A stretch of 64,000 nt of DNA, from the NCBI GenBank assembly GCA_019448385.1, contig JAGTXO010000012.1, positions 124,001 to 188,000 on the forward strand, read 5' to 3'. The stretch is from Diacronema lutheri (Eukaryota; Haptophyta; Pavlovophyceae; Pavlovales; Pavlovaceae). Of this stretch, positions 49,640 through 60,761 are shown one piece after another. Under the pieces are notes generated by a model. That model was not told where the DNA came from. It made no database searches and was given only the letters and a program-made list of their open reading frames with translations. The position numbers and the translations under genes were made by a program. The first letter of the stretch is position 1; every line of letters begins with the position of its first letter.

Positions 49640-49844
49640 CGCCGTCCGCCCGTCGTCAGTTCCTCCTGAATCGGCGATCGCCCTCAATCCATTCATCCTT
49701 GGACGGAGCCAACGTCGGGAGCTGCAGCTGGAAAATTGCCGACGGACAGTTTTTTCAACTTTTTCTCGAATCGACGGACAGCAGCTGTTGGAAAAAATCG
49801 AAAAAGGAAAACTCAAAACATCAGTGCTCGGCGTTTACGAAAGG

Positions 49845-49901
49845 CGTTCATGAACGATGAACGTGAACAGATGAACGTTCATGAACAGGCGTTCATGAAC
49901 G
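49845..49901. repeat. Cluster of GTTCATGAAC palindromes
   Basis: GTTCATGAAC occurs at 49846, 49877 and 49891, with half sites between (GATGAACGTGAACAGATG). The flanking DNA to 49960 is unusually AT-rich for this window. It lies in the space between the RING-CH 5' end and the myosin 3' end. Confidence 0.85.
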
Positions 49902-49960
49902 CTCATTTAGATCGCGCGCTCGTTCGGACCTGAGGTGCGTAACCGTTCATGTTCACATAA

Positions 49961-49998
49961 ATCCTGGAGAGTGGAGACCCCTCAGCTTTTTAAAAAAA
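49961..49998. repeat. Dispersed repeat, copy 1
   Basis: The minus strand reads TTTTAAAAAGCTGAGGGGTC followed by TCCA; the same 24 bp occur on the + strand at 60670-60693. Copy 1 then has an extra CTCTCCA before the shared GGAT. It is 23-60 bp past the myosin stop codon. Confidence 0.7.
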
Positions 49999-50020
49999 GC
50001 TCCTGCTGGAGGCGAGTCCT

Positions 50021-52505
50021 TCAGCGCGCTGCACGTCGGCCGAACGAGAGTTTCGGAAGGCCGAGGCGCAGGAAAGAGCGCTTGCGCTCCATGGCGGGGT
50101 CGGTCGACGGCGGTTGAGCCGCGCTATGCGCGCGCGTCTCGCCGCGTGCGCCGCTCGCTGGCCGCGCGGCGGCGGTGGACACGGGCCGCGCCTGGGGTGC
50201 GGCTGTGCGCGCGCGCTCCGCGCGCGCGCTCGACGAGCGCGCCGCTACGTCGGCTGCGTCCTGCTGCGCGCCGCCGCCGCTCAATCCTCGCTCCGCCGCG
50301 CCGCCACCGCGCCGCGAGAAGGAGGCGGTGTGCCGCGCGCCGCCCTCGCGCGCGCCAGCCTCCGCCGACGCCGAACCGGACGGCGGTGCGGGCGCGGTCG
50401 GCGGCCGCTGCGGCTTGCCACCAGCTGGCCTCGCCGCGCTGAGCTCCTTGCTAGGCGCAGGCTGCCTGCGCGAGGGCGCGGCTGGGTTAAATTGCGGCGG
50501 CACGTCCGAGCCGGGCAGCGGGATCTTGCCGCCCGCCAGCGCGGCGCGCTGCTCATGCGAAGCGTCTGGGTGCGCCGCGGGCGCGGGCGAGGCGGGCGGC
50601 GTCTCGCGCTCGGCGGCAGGCAGATCGTCCTCACCCTCACCGCCCGTCTCGACGCCGGGCGCGCGCGCGAGCAGCGTTGTCGCAGTCGCGCGAAAATCCG
50701 CGCCAAGCGGCGGCGGATTGGGCGGGCGATCGGTCGCGGCCGCCGCTTCGGCCGTGTCCCGCTGCGGGCGTGGCAGTGGCGCGCGCGGCGTGAAGTAGGC
50801 ATGCACCGCCTCGATGCGCCCAAACGCAGCGAGGTCAACATTGCCCGTCTGCTCGCGGCGCAGCGTCGAGGCGGGCACGGCCAAGCGGTGAGCGGGCGCA
50901 CGTGCGAAAACGAGAGGCCTCCCGTGCCGCTTCATTCCGCGCAGGCGCGCCGCTGCCGCGCGCGCCGGGCGCGCGGCCGCGCTGCGCGCCGTGCACGTAC
51001 GCGCACGCGCGCACGTACGCGCACGCGTGCACCCACGCACCTGCTCCGGATCGGCGAGCGTGAGGAGGGCGCGCTGCCTCGCCTCCTTAATCGGCTCGGC
51101 GCGCAGCTCCTCGTGGCAGCGCGCGAGCAGCCAGCGCAGCGTGTCCTCGTCCACGATGCCGCTCCCGCCCGGCTCGTCCTCGCGGTAGTACGACAGCAGC
51201 AGCTCGCCAAACGCGGGCGGCGCACGCGCGTCGGGCGCGCCGTCGCGTGGCACGGACGCCCGGCGCGAGGCGGCGATGCTGGGCTTGCGCGAGCCGCGGC
51301 GGCCACCGAGGCTGCTCGAACGGCGCGAGCTGCTGCTGCTCTTCCTGCCCGTCGGGATGTGGTCGGCGGACTCGCCACGCTGCCTCGTCGCGCGGCGCGC
51401 CTGCATGACGAGGAACTCCTCAAAGTTGATCTGCCCGTCGCCATCAATGTCGGCGATGTGGAACATGGCCTCAACCTTGCGCGGCTGCGTGCGCTTGCCC
51501 TGCCGCGCGCCCACCTCCTGCATCACACACAGGAACTCGGAAAGCAGCACGACGCCGTCCTTCGCGCGCCGCCGTCCCCGAGCCGCGCCGCGCGCGCGTG
51601 AGCCGCTCGCGCGCCGCGCCGCGGCGGCTGCAGGGCGCGCGCGGTGCTCTCGCGCGCGCGCACGCCACGCATGCGCGCGCGCGTGGCGCGCACCCGATCG
51701 ACGTCCCACTTGTCGAAGATGGCCCTTGCGCGCGCGATCTGCTGCGCGCTGAGGACCTTGCGGAAGAGGGGGAGGGCCTGCCCCTCCTCAACGATGACGA
51801 GCTCGCGCGCGCCGTCCGTGCCGCCGGCCTGCGCGCCCGCAGCGCCGTGCGCCGCGCGCGTCGGTCGGAGGATGGCGCGCTTGACCGGCTCGTCGTCCGA
51901 CTCATTCGCCTCCTCGTCGCTGTCGCCGTCGCCGCCGTTGTCGGGCTCGGACTCGCGCGGCGGCTGGTGCGACGCGCGACTCGAGCGACCGCCCGTCAAC
52001 TTTGCGATGAGTGCAGTTGCGCCGAGCATACCGCCGATGGTGCGACCGCTCGTCGCGTGCTGCCGCCACGGCGCCGCACCGCCCGCGCCACCCGCGCCGC
52101 CCGAGCTTGCGCGGAATGCGTTGCTCGCGCGCCGGCTGCCGCCCGAGCTCGCCATGCTCGCGCGCCGCGCGTCGGACGCAGAGCGGCGCAGCTCGCGCGC
52201 GGACGTGCGCAGCTTCTGCGACTGCATGTGCTCGCGCATCTCGGTGAGGAGCTGTGCCTCCTTGAGCGCGGCCTCCGCGCGCATCTTCGAGATGAGCGAG
52301 CGCATCTCCTGCTCCATCATGGTGTAGTCCTTGCCCGCGAGCGCGCGCTGCACAGCGCGCTGTGCCGGGAGGGAGAGGGGCGGCAGCAGCGGCATCGGCC
52401 GTGCGCACGCAGAAGACGCGCCGACGCCGGCGCCCGCCGCGCCCGCGCCATCGACGGCAAGGCCGTGCTCAACGCCGCCGCCGCTGCCGCGCGCCACGCC
52501 GCCGC

Positions 52506-52539
<34 letters not shown>

Positions 52540-55303
52540 ATCGACTTCCGTGAGGCGCGGCCCGTTGGCAATCGTCGCCTCCATCTCTGATCGCTCGGTG
52601 AAGTGCGAATTGACCGACGAGTCGGAGAGCTCAGAATCGCGCTGCTCGTCGCGCCGGAGCTCGATCGGCCCCGGGTCCGTCTCGGCCGATGCGTTGGACG
52701 CGTTGGACGCGGCGCGCGCGAGGCGCGGCGGCGCGGCGCCTGCGGGCAGCACGAGCGACGTGCCGCCGCGCGCGCCGTTGGCGAAGAGCTGCGAGCTGCG
52801 GTGCTGCGAGCGGCGCATCGCGCGCCGCTCCTCGCGCTGCTTTGCGCGCTCGGCAGCCGCGTGCAGCATCCGGATGTGCGCCTGCTGCCGTGCGGCGCCG
52901 CCGCGGTAACGCGCCTGCACGCGAATCGCCGCCTTGCGCCAGCGCACATACCGGCAGCGATAGGCCCACATGACGAGCCACGGGCGGAGGCGGTCGATGG
53001 CGGCGGCCTTGGCCTCCCACTCAACCATCTTCGCCTTGAGCACGGGCAGCACCTCCGCCGGCTCCTTGTCGCGCAGCTCGTCGAAGGCGGCGCCCGCGTC
53101 GCCGCGCAAGAAAATGCGCGTTGTGCCGCACACAAAGTCGCGCGGCGCGACGCCGACAACCGCGGCGATGAGCTCGCAGAACTGCGCGGGCGTGAGCGTG
53201 CGGACGGCGGGCACGTCGTGCGCGAGCAGTGGCAGGTAGCGCGAGTGAAGCAGCTCGAAGGGCACGCGGATCGGAAAGCCGTGCCGCATGAGCCGCACGG
53301 CCTCGAGCGTCCCGTTCGCATGCAGCTGGCGCAGCAGCACGTCGGGCTCGACGAGGCGCTGCTTGAAGGCCGTGTTGGGCTTCATGCAGCGCACAAAGTG
53401 CGCGCCGCTCGTGCCGAGCAGCGCGAGCAGCGCCGCCATCTCCGAGAGGAAGCGCTTGCCCACAGAGTTGAACGCCGCGCCGCCCGCGCCCTTGCGCCGC
53501 GCGCCGCGCGCGCCGCCGGCGCCGTGCGCGCCGCCGTCGGCGAGGGCAAGGAGCTCGAGCAGCAGCGGCACGCTTGACTCGCCCATCGCCTCGCGGAAGT
53601 GCGGGTCGAGCGCGTCGTTGTTCTTCTGCAAGAAGCCGCTCGCCGTGTACGCCACCTCGCCCGCGTAGTGGCGCACGACGAAGACGAGCGACGGCTCGGG
53701 CCGGCGCATGTCGGCGGTGCGCGCGGGCGCGAGGAAGGGCGAGCGCGCGTGCTCGGCGTTCACGTGCGCGCAGAACTTGGCGTCGCTCGCCTGCGGTGTG
53801 ATGCACTGCGAGTCGAGGAGGCGGAGGATCCCCGAGGGCGGCCGCTCGAGAAGATCGATGCACGGCTGGTTATCCACATAGGCAATGTGTGCGGCGGGCA
53901 CGCACTCCTCCTCGTACAGCGCGGCCTCCATCTTGAAGACGTAGGCGAGGAAGAACTGGTGCAGCTTCTCGTTCGCGCAGTTGATGCACAGCTGCTCGAA
54001 GGAGTTGGTCGCGAACACCTCGAAGCCGTAGACGTCAAGCAGGCCGACGAACGGCGCCTCGAGGTCTGCCTGCTCGACCGACTCGACGAGCACGATGTTG
54101 ATGGCGTGGGTGAGCCAGCGGAAGAGCAGATCGTAAAAGGCGCGCGCGAAGGCGTCGCGCGCGCCCGCCGACTGGTGCGCCGTCAGCTGCAGCGTGAACT
54201 CGGCGCCGGGCACGCGCATCCGCCTGTGCAGCAGCAGCGGCGACATGTCCGCCACGCCGAGCAGCGCGTTCACCGGCTCGAGCGCGGCGCGGTCGCGCAC
54301 GGCGGACACGTCGTCGTCGTCGCCGTGCGCAAACTCGACCGAGCCAAGGTGCAGCAGCGCGCCGACGAGCCCGACCACCTGCCGCTGCACGTGTGGCGCG
54401 ATCTGCACGTGGTCCATCGCCGTGCGCGTCGCGGCGTACTCGCTCGCGTCGTCCATGCCCGGCACGGCGAGCACGCGGCCCTGTCGCAGGTAGTGGAAGG
54501 CGGCGGGCGAGTTGGCGCCAAGCGAGAGCCGCGCGCGCTCCGCCGCGTCCGCGCCCGCGAGCAGCTGGTAGAAGATGTGGTAGGACCGCTCGCCGTCGCC
54601 GTGCAGCGCGACGCGCGTCTTCTCGAGGAGGTACGTCTGGATAGCTGCCCCCTCCACGCCGCCAGACGCGGAGACGTGCAGCTTGACAAACTTGCCAAAG
54701 CGGGAGGAGTTGTGATTACGCCCTGTCTTCGCGTTCCCAAACGCCTCGAGGATCGGGTTGGACTGCAGGATTGCGTCCGCGAGGCCGTCGCTGGAACCCG
54801 CCGAGCGCGAGCGCCACATCAGATAGCGCATCAAGTACTTGTTGCTCTCCGTCTTGCCTGCGCCCGACTCGCCAGAGACGACGATCGTCTGCGGAGCGCC
54901 TTCCTTGCGCAGCCTCCGGTACGCCTGCGCCGCGCGTGCGCGCGCGCGGCGCCACCGCGCGTCGTGGCGGGCGGCCGCGCCGCTGCAACGTTCGCGCGCG
55001 CATCGCGCCGCGCCGCGCGCGCACCTCCTCGGCGATGGCGTAGACGTGCGGGGGCGCACGATTGATCCGGCCACCCTTGAAGAGTTCCATGCATGGCGTG
55101 TCATAGATCGGTAGCCGCGTGTACGGGTTGAGCACGAGAAGGATGTTGCCCGTGAACGTGTGGATCTCGTCGTGCTCGAAGCGCTCGCGCAGGTTGCCGA
55201 TGACGGTTGCCTCACTGAGGTGAGTGAGCTGCGTCACGTCCGGCACGCCCCGCATATCACCCACCGCCTCGGCCGCACCCTCGCGCGTCGCCGCTGCCGC
55301 CAT
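50021..55303 (-). CDS. Unconventional myosin with C-terminal EF-hands
   Basis: Exons 55303-55025, 54924-51694, 51559-51041 and 50848-50021 join in frame to 1,618 residues. The motor has TFTGNILLVLNPYTRLPIYD, GESGAGKTES (P-loop, residues 111-120), RNHNSSRFGKF (switch I), LLDVYGFEVF (switch II) and HFVRCMKPN. After the converter comes an IQ-like helix (KAAIRVQARYRGGAARQQAH) and about 330 residues of disordered Ser/Arg and acidic sequence. A pair of EF-hands then follows: DVDRDGVVLLSE, whose loop is split by intron 2, and DIDGDGQINFEE. The rest is Pro/Ala-rich and ends in a basic RSFLRLGLPKLSFGRR. There is no coiled-coil dimerisation domain or known cargo domain. An alternative ATG at 55399 would add 32 residues. 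Confidence 0.88.
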
Positions 55304-55444
55304 CCCGCGCGCGCCTGACGCGGTTCGGGGGGAAGGTCCGAGCCGTTTAACTCCGCGGGGCCATTCGCGAAACTTTCGCAGAATGATGTTTTGGGGCATT
55401 GCTTAAATAGGGATAGGTAGTTATGATATGCTCCAACAACTACG
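55304..55444. promoter_or_regulatory. Divergent promoter region, myosin and ERMARD
   Basis: 141 bp between start codons, with an AT-rich core at 55377-55430 (ATGATGTTTTGGGGCATTGC and GCTTAAATAGGGATAGGTAG). If the myosin starts at 55399 only 45 bp remain. Confidence 0.45.
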
Positions 55445-58111
55445 ATGGTGGACGCGGACCCAGAGCCGACGCCGTTCCTCTCGGCGGGCGTGCGCGCGCT
55501 CTTTTGCGGCACTGCGCACGAGCCGGGCGAGGCGCCCGCAGCGCCGCTGATTGGTCCGGACGGGTGCATTGACTGGGAGGCCGGACCCCTCGCCGCGCAC
55601 CGCATCTTGGCCGCCGAGCTCGCGCCAGGCACAGCGCCGCACGTGCTGACGCCGGAGCAAGTAGCGCGGTGCGCGCGTCGGCTGCGCGGGCTCGCAGCGC
55701 GGGCGCCTGCCGCGCTTGAGCAGCTTGTCCCTACCGAGCTGCCGCCGCGCCTCGCGCGCGCGCACGAGCTGCTTGTGAGTGCGCGCGCCGACGGTGGCGC
55801 GCGGGCGGGCACGACGGCCGGGTGCAGCGCGGGGCTCGGCGCCCTGCAGCTCGTGCTTGCGGAACTCGAATGCCGCGTGAATGCGCTTTTCGACGCGGGC
55901 GGTGCGGGCGCGGCTGCGGGGCCGCCCTCAGCGCAGTCACCATCGCACGCCAAGCTCAAGGAGGTGCTGCGCGCAGCGCACGTGACGGCTGTGCTGCCGC
56001 CGGCTGTGTCGCTCGCGCTGCACGTGCTCGTCGGGCCGCTGCACGGCGTGTGCCTGCGCAATCTGGCGTGGCACGGCTTTTTGTGCCCAGCCGACCTGCC
56101 AGGCTGCGCACCCTGGCCGAGCCTGCTCCTTCTGCTCGTCGCTCTCGGCCTGCCGCCCGCGCCGCGCGCCGCCCGCGCGCCGCTCGCCGCGCCACGCGCG
56201 CCCGACGCGGTCGCGACCGCTTCGCTCGTCGAGCTGGAGGAGGCGCTGCCCGCGACTGCCGTGCTGTGCGCGCCCGTGTTGCACGCGCACATGGTGCCCG
56301 CGCTCCTCGACGCCGTGCGCCTCGCGCGCGCGGGCGAGCGCGTGCTCGCGCTCGGCCTCGTGTACGCCGTGATCGAGGTGACGCTGCGCGCAGCCTTTAT
56401 GGCGGCCAACGGGCTCGAGGCGGAAAGCGGGTGCGCGCAGCTCTTCGTGCGACACACCCTTCTCGAGCACGTGCTCTCGCACGCACCGCCGCCGCCGCAC
56501 CTGCTCCCGCGCCGGACGGCACAGCACGCCCTCGCCGGCGAGACGACGCGCTCTGAGCACCAGCGCGAGGCGGACGCTGCCGACGAGCGATCGGCGGCCT
56601 CGCCAGCGCAGCAGCGCGGCGTGAGCGCCGCAACCCGTCGCGGCGCGACCAACCGGCTGCTCGCCTCGCTCGGCGAGGGTGCGCTTTCCGCCATCTACGA
56701 CGAGTTCATCTGGCTCACCCCTCCCCCTTCTCCGTCCCCTCCCACTCACGGGCCGCATCTGCTGCTGCGAAATCTGCTCGTGCACGGCGAGCTGTGCGAC
56801 GAAGATGTGCCCACCGAGATGCCGGCGCGCATCTGCAGGCTTGCCGTCGGGCTCGCCGTGCAACTCTCGCGGGCGGGTGGTGTGGGCGCGTGCGCGGCGG
56901 ACACGCGTTTCCCGCCGGTCGCCGCCGAGTGCGCCGCGCAGCTCGCGGCGCACACGCCCACGCGCCACGCGCTGCAGCGCGTGTGGCAGCACGCGCGCGC
57001 GCTCCTCGCACCCGTTCAGCCTGACGATCGCGCGCCCGACGCGCAGCCCGCGCCGGTCGTGCGTGTGCGTCTCTCGCCGTCCTGCCTCGGCACCGTCGAA
57101 TACTGCGCGGCGTGCGGCATGCCGCCCGAGCTCTGCGAATATGGGCCCGCGCCGAATGCATGCGTTGCGCGCGCGCTCGGCCTCGGGCAAGGCGCGAGCT
57201 CGCTCGCGCAGCTCGCCGCCGCCGCGCGCGCTGTGCGCTGCGCGGCGCTTCATGACATGTCGCTCGTGTCCGCCGACGGACGCGCCGCGCGTGCTGGCGC
57301 GCTCGACGGCGCGAAGCGGCCGGCACAGCCGCAGCCGCGCGAGGCGGCACCGCCGACGGCGGACACGGAGCTACGTTTCGCGCTGGAGGCGGTTGCGGCC
57401 CGCCTGCGCACGCTCACGCGAGAGCGAGCGCACGCCGCGGCGGCGCCGGCCGCCGCACCGCGGCGTTGGTGCGACGCGGTCGAGCTGGGCAAGCTGGCGA
57501 TCGTGGGCAACACGCTCGGCGCCATGTCACGCGTCGAGCAGCTCGCGCGCGTGCGGCTGTGCGCGCTCGCCGTCCAGCTTCACACCGAGCCGGCGGCACG
57601 CAAGCTCGTTGCGGCGGCCGAAGCTGTTGGGCTCGTCGAGCTCACGCTGCTTGGCGCGGAGGTGGGCACCCTTGCGCTTGACGAGCGCGCGAGTAGCACG
57701 GATGCATCGCAGGCGGTTGCGACGCATCTGCAGCAACTGCTCGGCGCGCTTGGCGGCGCGGTCGAGCGGGGCGAGTGGAAGGCTGTACCGCCACTTGCTG
57801 CCGCGCTGGTGGGCGGGAGGGCGGGCGAAACAGAGCCGGAGTGGCGCGTCATGCTGCTCGACAAGCTGCCACCGCGCGACCGTGACAAGTTTTCTTTTTC
57901 TATGGGTTCCTACCTCGACGCTCTCGCTCACAACGAGCCGCCAGATGCGCGACTGCTCTCGCGCTCGCCGCTCGTGTGCAATATTGTGCATGCCGAGGAA
58001 GCGCATGCACACGCCTACGACGTCGGCAGCAGGTACCGCCTGCAGCGTGAGAAGCTGCGCGAGAGGCGGCGGCTATCGATTCAAGTATTCAAGCGGCCGG
58101 CTGCGTGCTGA
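55445..58111 (+). CDS. ERMARD: ERMARD-like protein (DUF4209 family)
   Basis: Single exon of 888 residues. The family landmarks are clear: [37 protein letters not shown] (animal LNLRNVLWHGF), [20 protein letters not shown] (animal QLETGLRNVF position), and [12 protein letters not shown], then [20 protein letters not shown] (animal RIRDHLSHGE). The conserved RN...HG and R-N-L-L-x-H-G motifs are the HEPN-like signature expected of RNA-cleaving or RNA-binding helices. In animals ERMARD is described as ER-membrane-associated with a role in RNA degradation; here no clear membrane segment is visible apart from the hydrophobic [14 protein letters not shown]. The last 23 bp overlap the end of the IMP cyclohydrolase gene. 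Confidence 0.75.
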   Translation: MVDADPEPTPFLSAGVRALFCGTAHEPGEAPAAPLIGPDGCIDWEAGPLAAHRILAAELAPGTAPHVLTPEQVARCARRLRGLAARAPAALEQLVPTELPPRLARAHELLVSARADGGARAGTTAGCSAGLGALQLVLAELECRVNALFDAGGAGAAAGPPSAQSPSHAKLKEVLRAAHVTAVLPPAVSLALHVLVGPLHGVCLRNLAWHGFLCPADLPGCAPWPSLLLLLVALGLPPAPRAARAPLAAPRAPDAVATASLVELEEALPATAVLCAPVLHAHMVPALLDAVRLARAGERVLALGLVYAVIEVTLRAAFMAANGLEAESGCAQLFVRHTLLEHVLSHAPPPPHLLPRRTAQHALAGETTRSEHQREADAADERSAASPAQQRGVSAATRRGATNRLLASLGEGALSAIYDEFIWLTPPPSPSPPTHGPHLLLRNLLVHGELCDEDVPTEMPARICRLAVGLAVQLSRAGGVGACAADTRFPPVAAECAAQLAAHTPTRHALQRVWQHARALLAPVQPDDRAPDAQPAPVVRVRLSPSCLGTVEYCAACGMPPELCEYGPAPNACVARALGLGQGASSLAQLAAAARAVRCAALHDMSLVSADGRAARAGALDGAKRPAQPQPREAAPPTADTELRFALEAVAARLRTLTRERAHAAAAPAAAPRRWCDAVELGKLAIVGNTLGAMSRVEQLARVRLCALAVQLHTEPAARKLVAAAEAVGLVELTLLGAEVGTLALDERASSTDASQAVATHLQQLLGALGGAVERGEWKAVPPLAAALVGGRAGETEPEWRVMLLDKLPPRDRDKFSFSMGSYLDALAHNEPPDARLLSRSPLVCNIVHAEEAHAHAYDVGSRYRLQREKLRERRRLSIQVFKRPAAC

Positions 58112-59291
58112 ACCAGTTGTCGATAATTGCGTCGTAGCCAGCCGTGTGCGCGAACGCCTTGTTGGCCAGCTTGGCGCGCGCGCCGGCATCCGGCCCGGCG
58201 GGGAGCGACGCGACGACGGCAGCGTAGTCCGCCGGGTCGGTGACGATGCTCACGCGCTGGTGGTTCTTGGCCGACGCGCGCACCATGCACGGGCCGCCAA
58301 TGTCAATGTTCTCAACGCACGTCGCATAATCGGCGCCCTTGGCAACCGTCGCCTCGAACGGGTACAGGTTGACGACGACGAGGTCGATCGGGTGGCCGCC
58401 GATCTCCTCGAGCTGCTTCAGGTCGGCCGCAAGCGGGCGCATCAGGATGCCGCCGTGGATGCGAGGGTGGAGCGTCTTGACGCGCCCGTCCATCACCTCG
58501 GGCGAGCCCGTGTACTCGGACACGTCCGTCACGGGCACGCCGGCGTCGCGCAGCGCCTTCGCCGAGCCACCAGTCGAGAGGATCTTGACGCCGTGCTGCG
58601 CGAGTGCCTGCGCCAGCTCGACGAGGCCGGCCTTGTCTGAGACGGAGAGCAGCGCGCAACGCATCTTACCTGGCGTGATCGGCGTGATCGGCAGCTCGTC
58701 GTATTGGCGGCTGCCGACCTGCCCGCTCAGCCAGTTGTCGATCATTGCGTCGTAGCCAGCCGTGTGCGCGAACGCCTTGTTGGCCAGCTTTGTGCGCGCG
58801 GCGAGGTCGGGCCCGGCGGGGAGCGACGCGACGACGGCAGCGTAGTCCGCCGGGTCGGTGACGATGCTCACGCGCTGGTGGTTCTTGGCCGACGCGCGCA
58901 CCATGCACGGGCCGCCAATGTCAATGTTCTCAACGCACGTCGCATAATCGGCGCCCTTGGCAACCGTCGCCTCGAACGGGTACAGGTTGACGACGACGAG
59001 GTCGATCGGGTGGCCGCCGATCTCCTCGAGCTGCTTCAGGTCGGCCGCAAGCGGGCGCATCAGGATGCCGCCGTGGATGCGAGGGTGGAGCGTCTTGACG
59101 CGCCCGTCCATCACCTCGGGCGAGCCCGTGTACTCGGACACGTCCGTCACGGGCACGCCGGCGTCGCGCAGCGCCTTCGCCGAGCCACCAGTCGAGAGGA
59201 TCTTGACGCCGTGCTGCGCGAGTGCCTGCGCCAGCTCGACGAGGCCGGCCTTGTCTGAGACGGAGAGCAGCGCGCACGTGATCTTCGCCAT
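58089..59291 (-). CDS. Tandemly doubled IMP cyclohydrolase domain (PurH N-terminal part only)
   Basis: Single exon of 400 residues from the ATG at 59291. It consists of two nearly identical copies of a ~200-residue domain, period 618 bp (206 codons). Each copy has [93 protein letters not shown] and SIVTDPADY: the complete MGS-fold IMP cyclohydrolase of PurH/ATIC, which closes FAICAR to IMP in the last step of purine synthesis. The AICAR transformylase domain that normally follows is absent; copy 2 ends shortly after [18 protein letters not shown], just where the transformylase would begin. An intervening linker, [18 protein letters not shown], joins the copies. The transformylase must be encoded elsewhere if present. 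Confidence 0.92.
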   Translation of the reverse strand: MAKITCALLSVSDKAGLVELAQALAQHGVKILSTGGSAKALRDAGVPVTDVSEYTGSPEVMDGRVKTLHPRIHGGILMRPLAADLKQLEEIGGHPIDLVVVNLYPFEATVAKGADYATCVENIDIGGPCMVRASAKNHQRVSIVTDPADYAAVVASLPAGPDLAARTKLANKAFAHTAGYDAMIDNWLSGQVGSRQYDELPITPITPGKMRCALLSVSDKAGLVELAQALAQHGVKILSTGGSAKALRDAGVPVTDVSEYTGSPEVMDGRVKTLHPRIHGGILMRPLAADLKQLEEIGGHPIDLVVVNLYPFEATVAKGADYATCVENIDIGGPCMVRASAKNHQRVSIVTDPADYAAVVASLPAGPDAGARAKLANKAFAHTAGYDAIIDNWFSTQPAA

Positions 59292-59817
59292 GTTCGTCAG
59301 TTCGCGTCGCGGAGGTATGGAGTTGTATCCCATAATACTAACGGCGCTTACGTCAGGACAGCGGGGTCAGCACCAGCTGCGGGGGAATCGAGTAGCCACC
59401 AATGTCGTCGATTCCCGCGCATCCCGGTCTAAGGGTGTGCTGCCCTGGGGCTGGAGACCCCGCCGGGGGGCGGGGGGCCGTTTTTCCTTAATGCCGGACT
59501 AAAGAATGCACGGAGTCGAGGCTTGTGAGTGACCGAGGCTTGAAGGCCTGCCGGCCGGGTTTGAGGCTGCGACACGTTTGGCCGTCTCGGCGTGTGGCAG
59601 TGACGACGGCCGGCGGCCAGTGGAGGACCACGTCGAAGTGGCGGACCGGGTGTGAGGCGAGGGCGGGCGGTTGGTGCAGGGGAAGGCGCGTGGAGGCGGA
59701 TATGCGTAGCGTCGAGGCAGTGGCGGTGTGAGGGGCGGCGCGCGCATGGCGGCCGCGCCGCGGTCGGTTCGACGGCGCGAGCTGCGGCGTGATCCGGACG
59801 GTGGTGGCGCGCATCGG
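59292..59817. other. Gene-free spacer
   Basis: No convincing frame. The GC-rich part at 59440-59490 has a C/G-rich stretch (GCCGGGGGGCGGGGGGCC), then moderately GC-rich DNA with short repeats (GTCGAGGCTTGTGAGTGACC, GAGGCTTGAAGGCC). It should hold the cyclohydrolase promoter. Confidence 0.4.
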
Positions 59818-60432
59818 CTAGCATCCCTCGGGCAGCGCGAGTTGGCCGGCAAGCGGGCCGGCGGCGGCGGCGGCGTTCGCGACGTTGGCGGCGACGGGCT
59901 CGTCGTGGCCGAGGACGCGATACACGCGCTTGGAGTTGTTGAAGTAAGCGAGGGCCTGGTCGCCGTTAATGTAGCTCCAGCGCTTAAGAACGGGGATCCA
60001 GCGTGGGTTGCACGTTGCGGCGAGGTCGATCTTGGCCTTCTGCAGCGCGTGGTAGACGCCGACGGAGCTCACCTCAATGCGGTTGTCGGAGTATTTGGTG
60101 TACGTGAGTGTGCAGAAGTGCGTCTGCGTAGCGGCGACGAAGGCGTCGGCGAGGCCGGCGATATCAGTGGCGCCGGCGCATGACGGGTTGGAAAGGTCGG
60201 CGTTGCCACTGACCATCTGGTAAAAGGCGCGCGTGAGCATGATGGCCTCGAGGGGGATGCGCGGCACGGAGAAGAAGATGGTGACGCCATTGGCGTTGCG
60301 CAAATGCTTCGCGTGCCATCTCGGAAGAGCGCGGCCGCCCAGCGGGCTAAGGAAGAGAGGCTCCCACCCGCGTGCTGAGGAGGAGAGGCTCTCGCTTGGT
60401 TGAGGCTGGTCATCTACCAAAAAGTGCGCCAT
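59818..60432 (-). CDS. Hypothetical 204-residue protein
   Basis: Single frame from the ATG at 60432 (MAHFLVDDQPQPSESLSSSA). Distinct, non-low-complexity parts are NANGVTIFFSVPRIPLEAIM, LTRAFYQMVSGNADLSNPSC, FVAATQTHFCTLTYTKYSDN, RIEVSSVGVYHALQKAKIDL and NPRWIPVLKRWSYINGDQAL. The composition is richer in aromatic and polar residues than most proteins here, and the upstream DNA is AT-rich and repetitive, which could mean a mobile-element or otherwise acquired gene. No catalytic motif is recognised, and I will not assign a function. Confidence 0.5.
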   Translation of the reverse strand: MAHFLVDDQPQPSESLSSSARGWEPLFLSPLGGRALPRWHAKHLRNANGVTIFFSVPRIPLEAIMLTRAFYQMVSGNADLSNPSCAGATDIAGLADAFVAATQTHFCTLTYTKYSDNRIEVSSVGVYHALQKAKIDLAATCNPRWIPVLKRWSYINGDQALAYFNNSKRVYRVLGHDEPVAANVANAAAAAGPLAGQLALPEGC

Positions 60433-60761
60433 CTCCGACTGTTTTTCTGTTGGCCGGTTCAAAATGACAAACGCGTGGGACAAAAGTTTCGATTGGCCAA
60501 TTCAATTCGATTGGCGAATTCAACACTGACAAATCCGTCGGCAAAACCTCCGATTGGCCAGACTAATTCGATTGGCTGGTCATATACCAAAATGACGAAC
60601 CCGTCTAAGCAAAATCGTTCTGGATTATAGCATCAGTATTCTCAGGGCTCGGTGTCCACCTCAGCCCTGTTTTAAAAAGCTGAGGGGTCTCCAGGATATT
60701 GGGCTCATACCCCCATACTGGTAGGAAGTGGTGCCCCATAGATAGGAGGAAAGGCGCTGCG
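60433..60761. repeat. AT-richer spacer with direct repeats and dispersed repeat copy 2
   Basis: GGCTGGTCATCTACCAAAA at 60403 recurs as GGCTGGTCATATACCAAAA at 60574. CGATTGGCCA or ATTCGATTGG motifs occur about four times between 60490 and 60575. The 24-bp dispersed repeat lies at 60670-60693. The ATG of COG3 follows at 60762. Confidence 0.7.

Noticed and set aside
53599-55065. 488-codon plus-strand frame opposite the myosin motor
   Set aside because: The motor domain is unmistakable on the minus strand; the plus frame has no domain.
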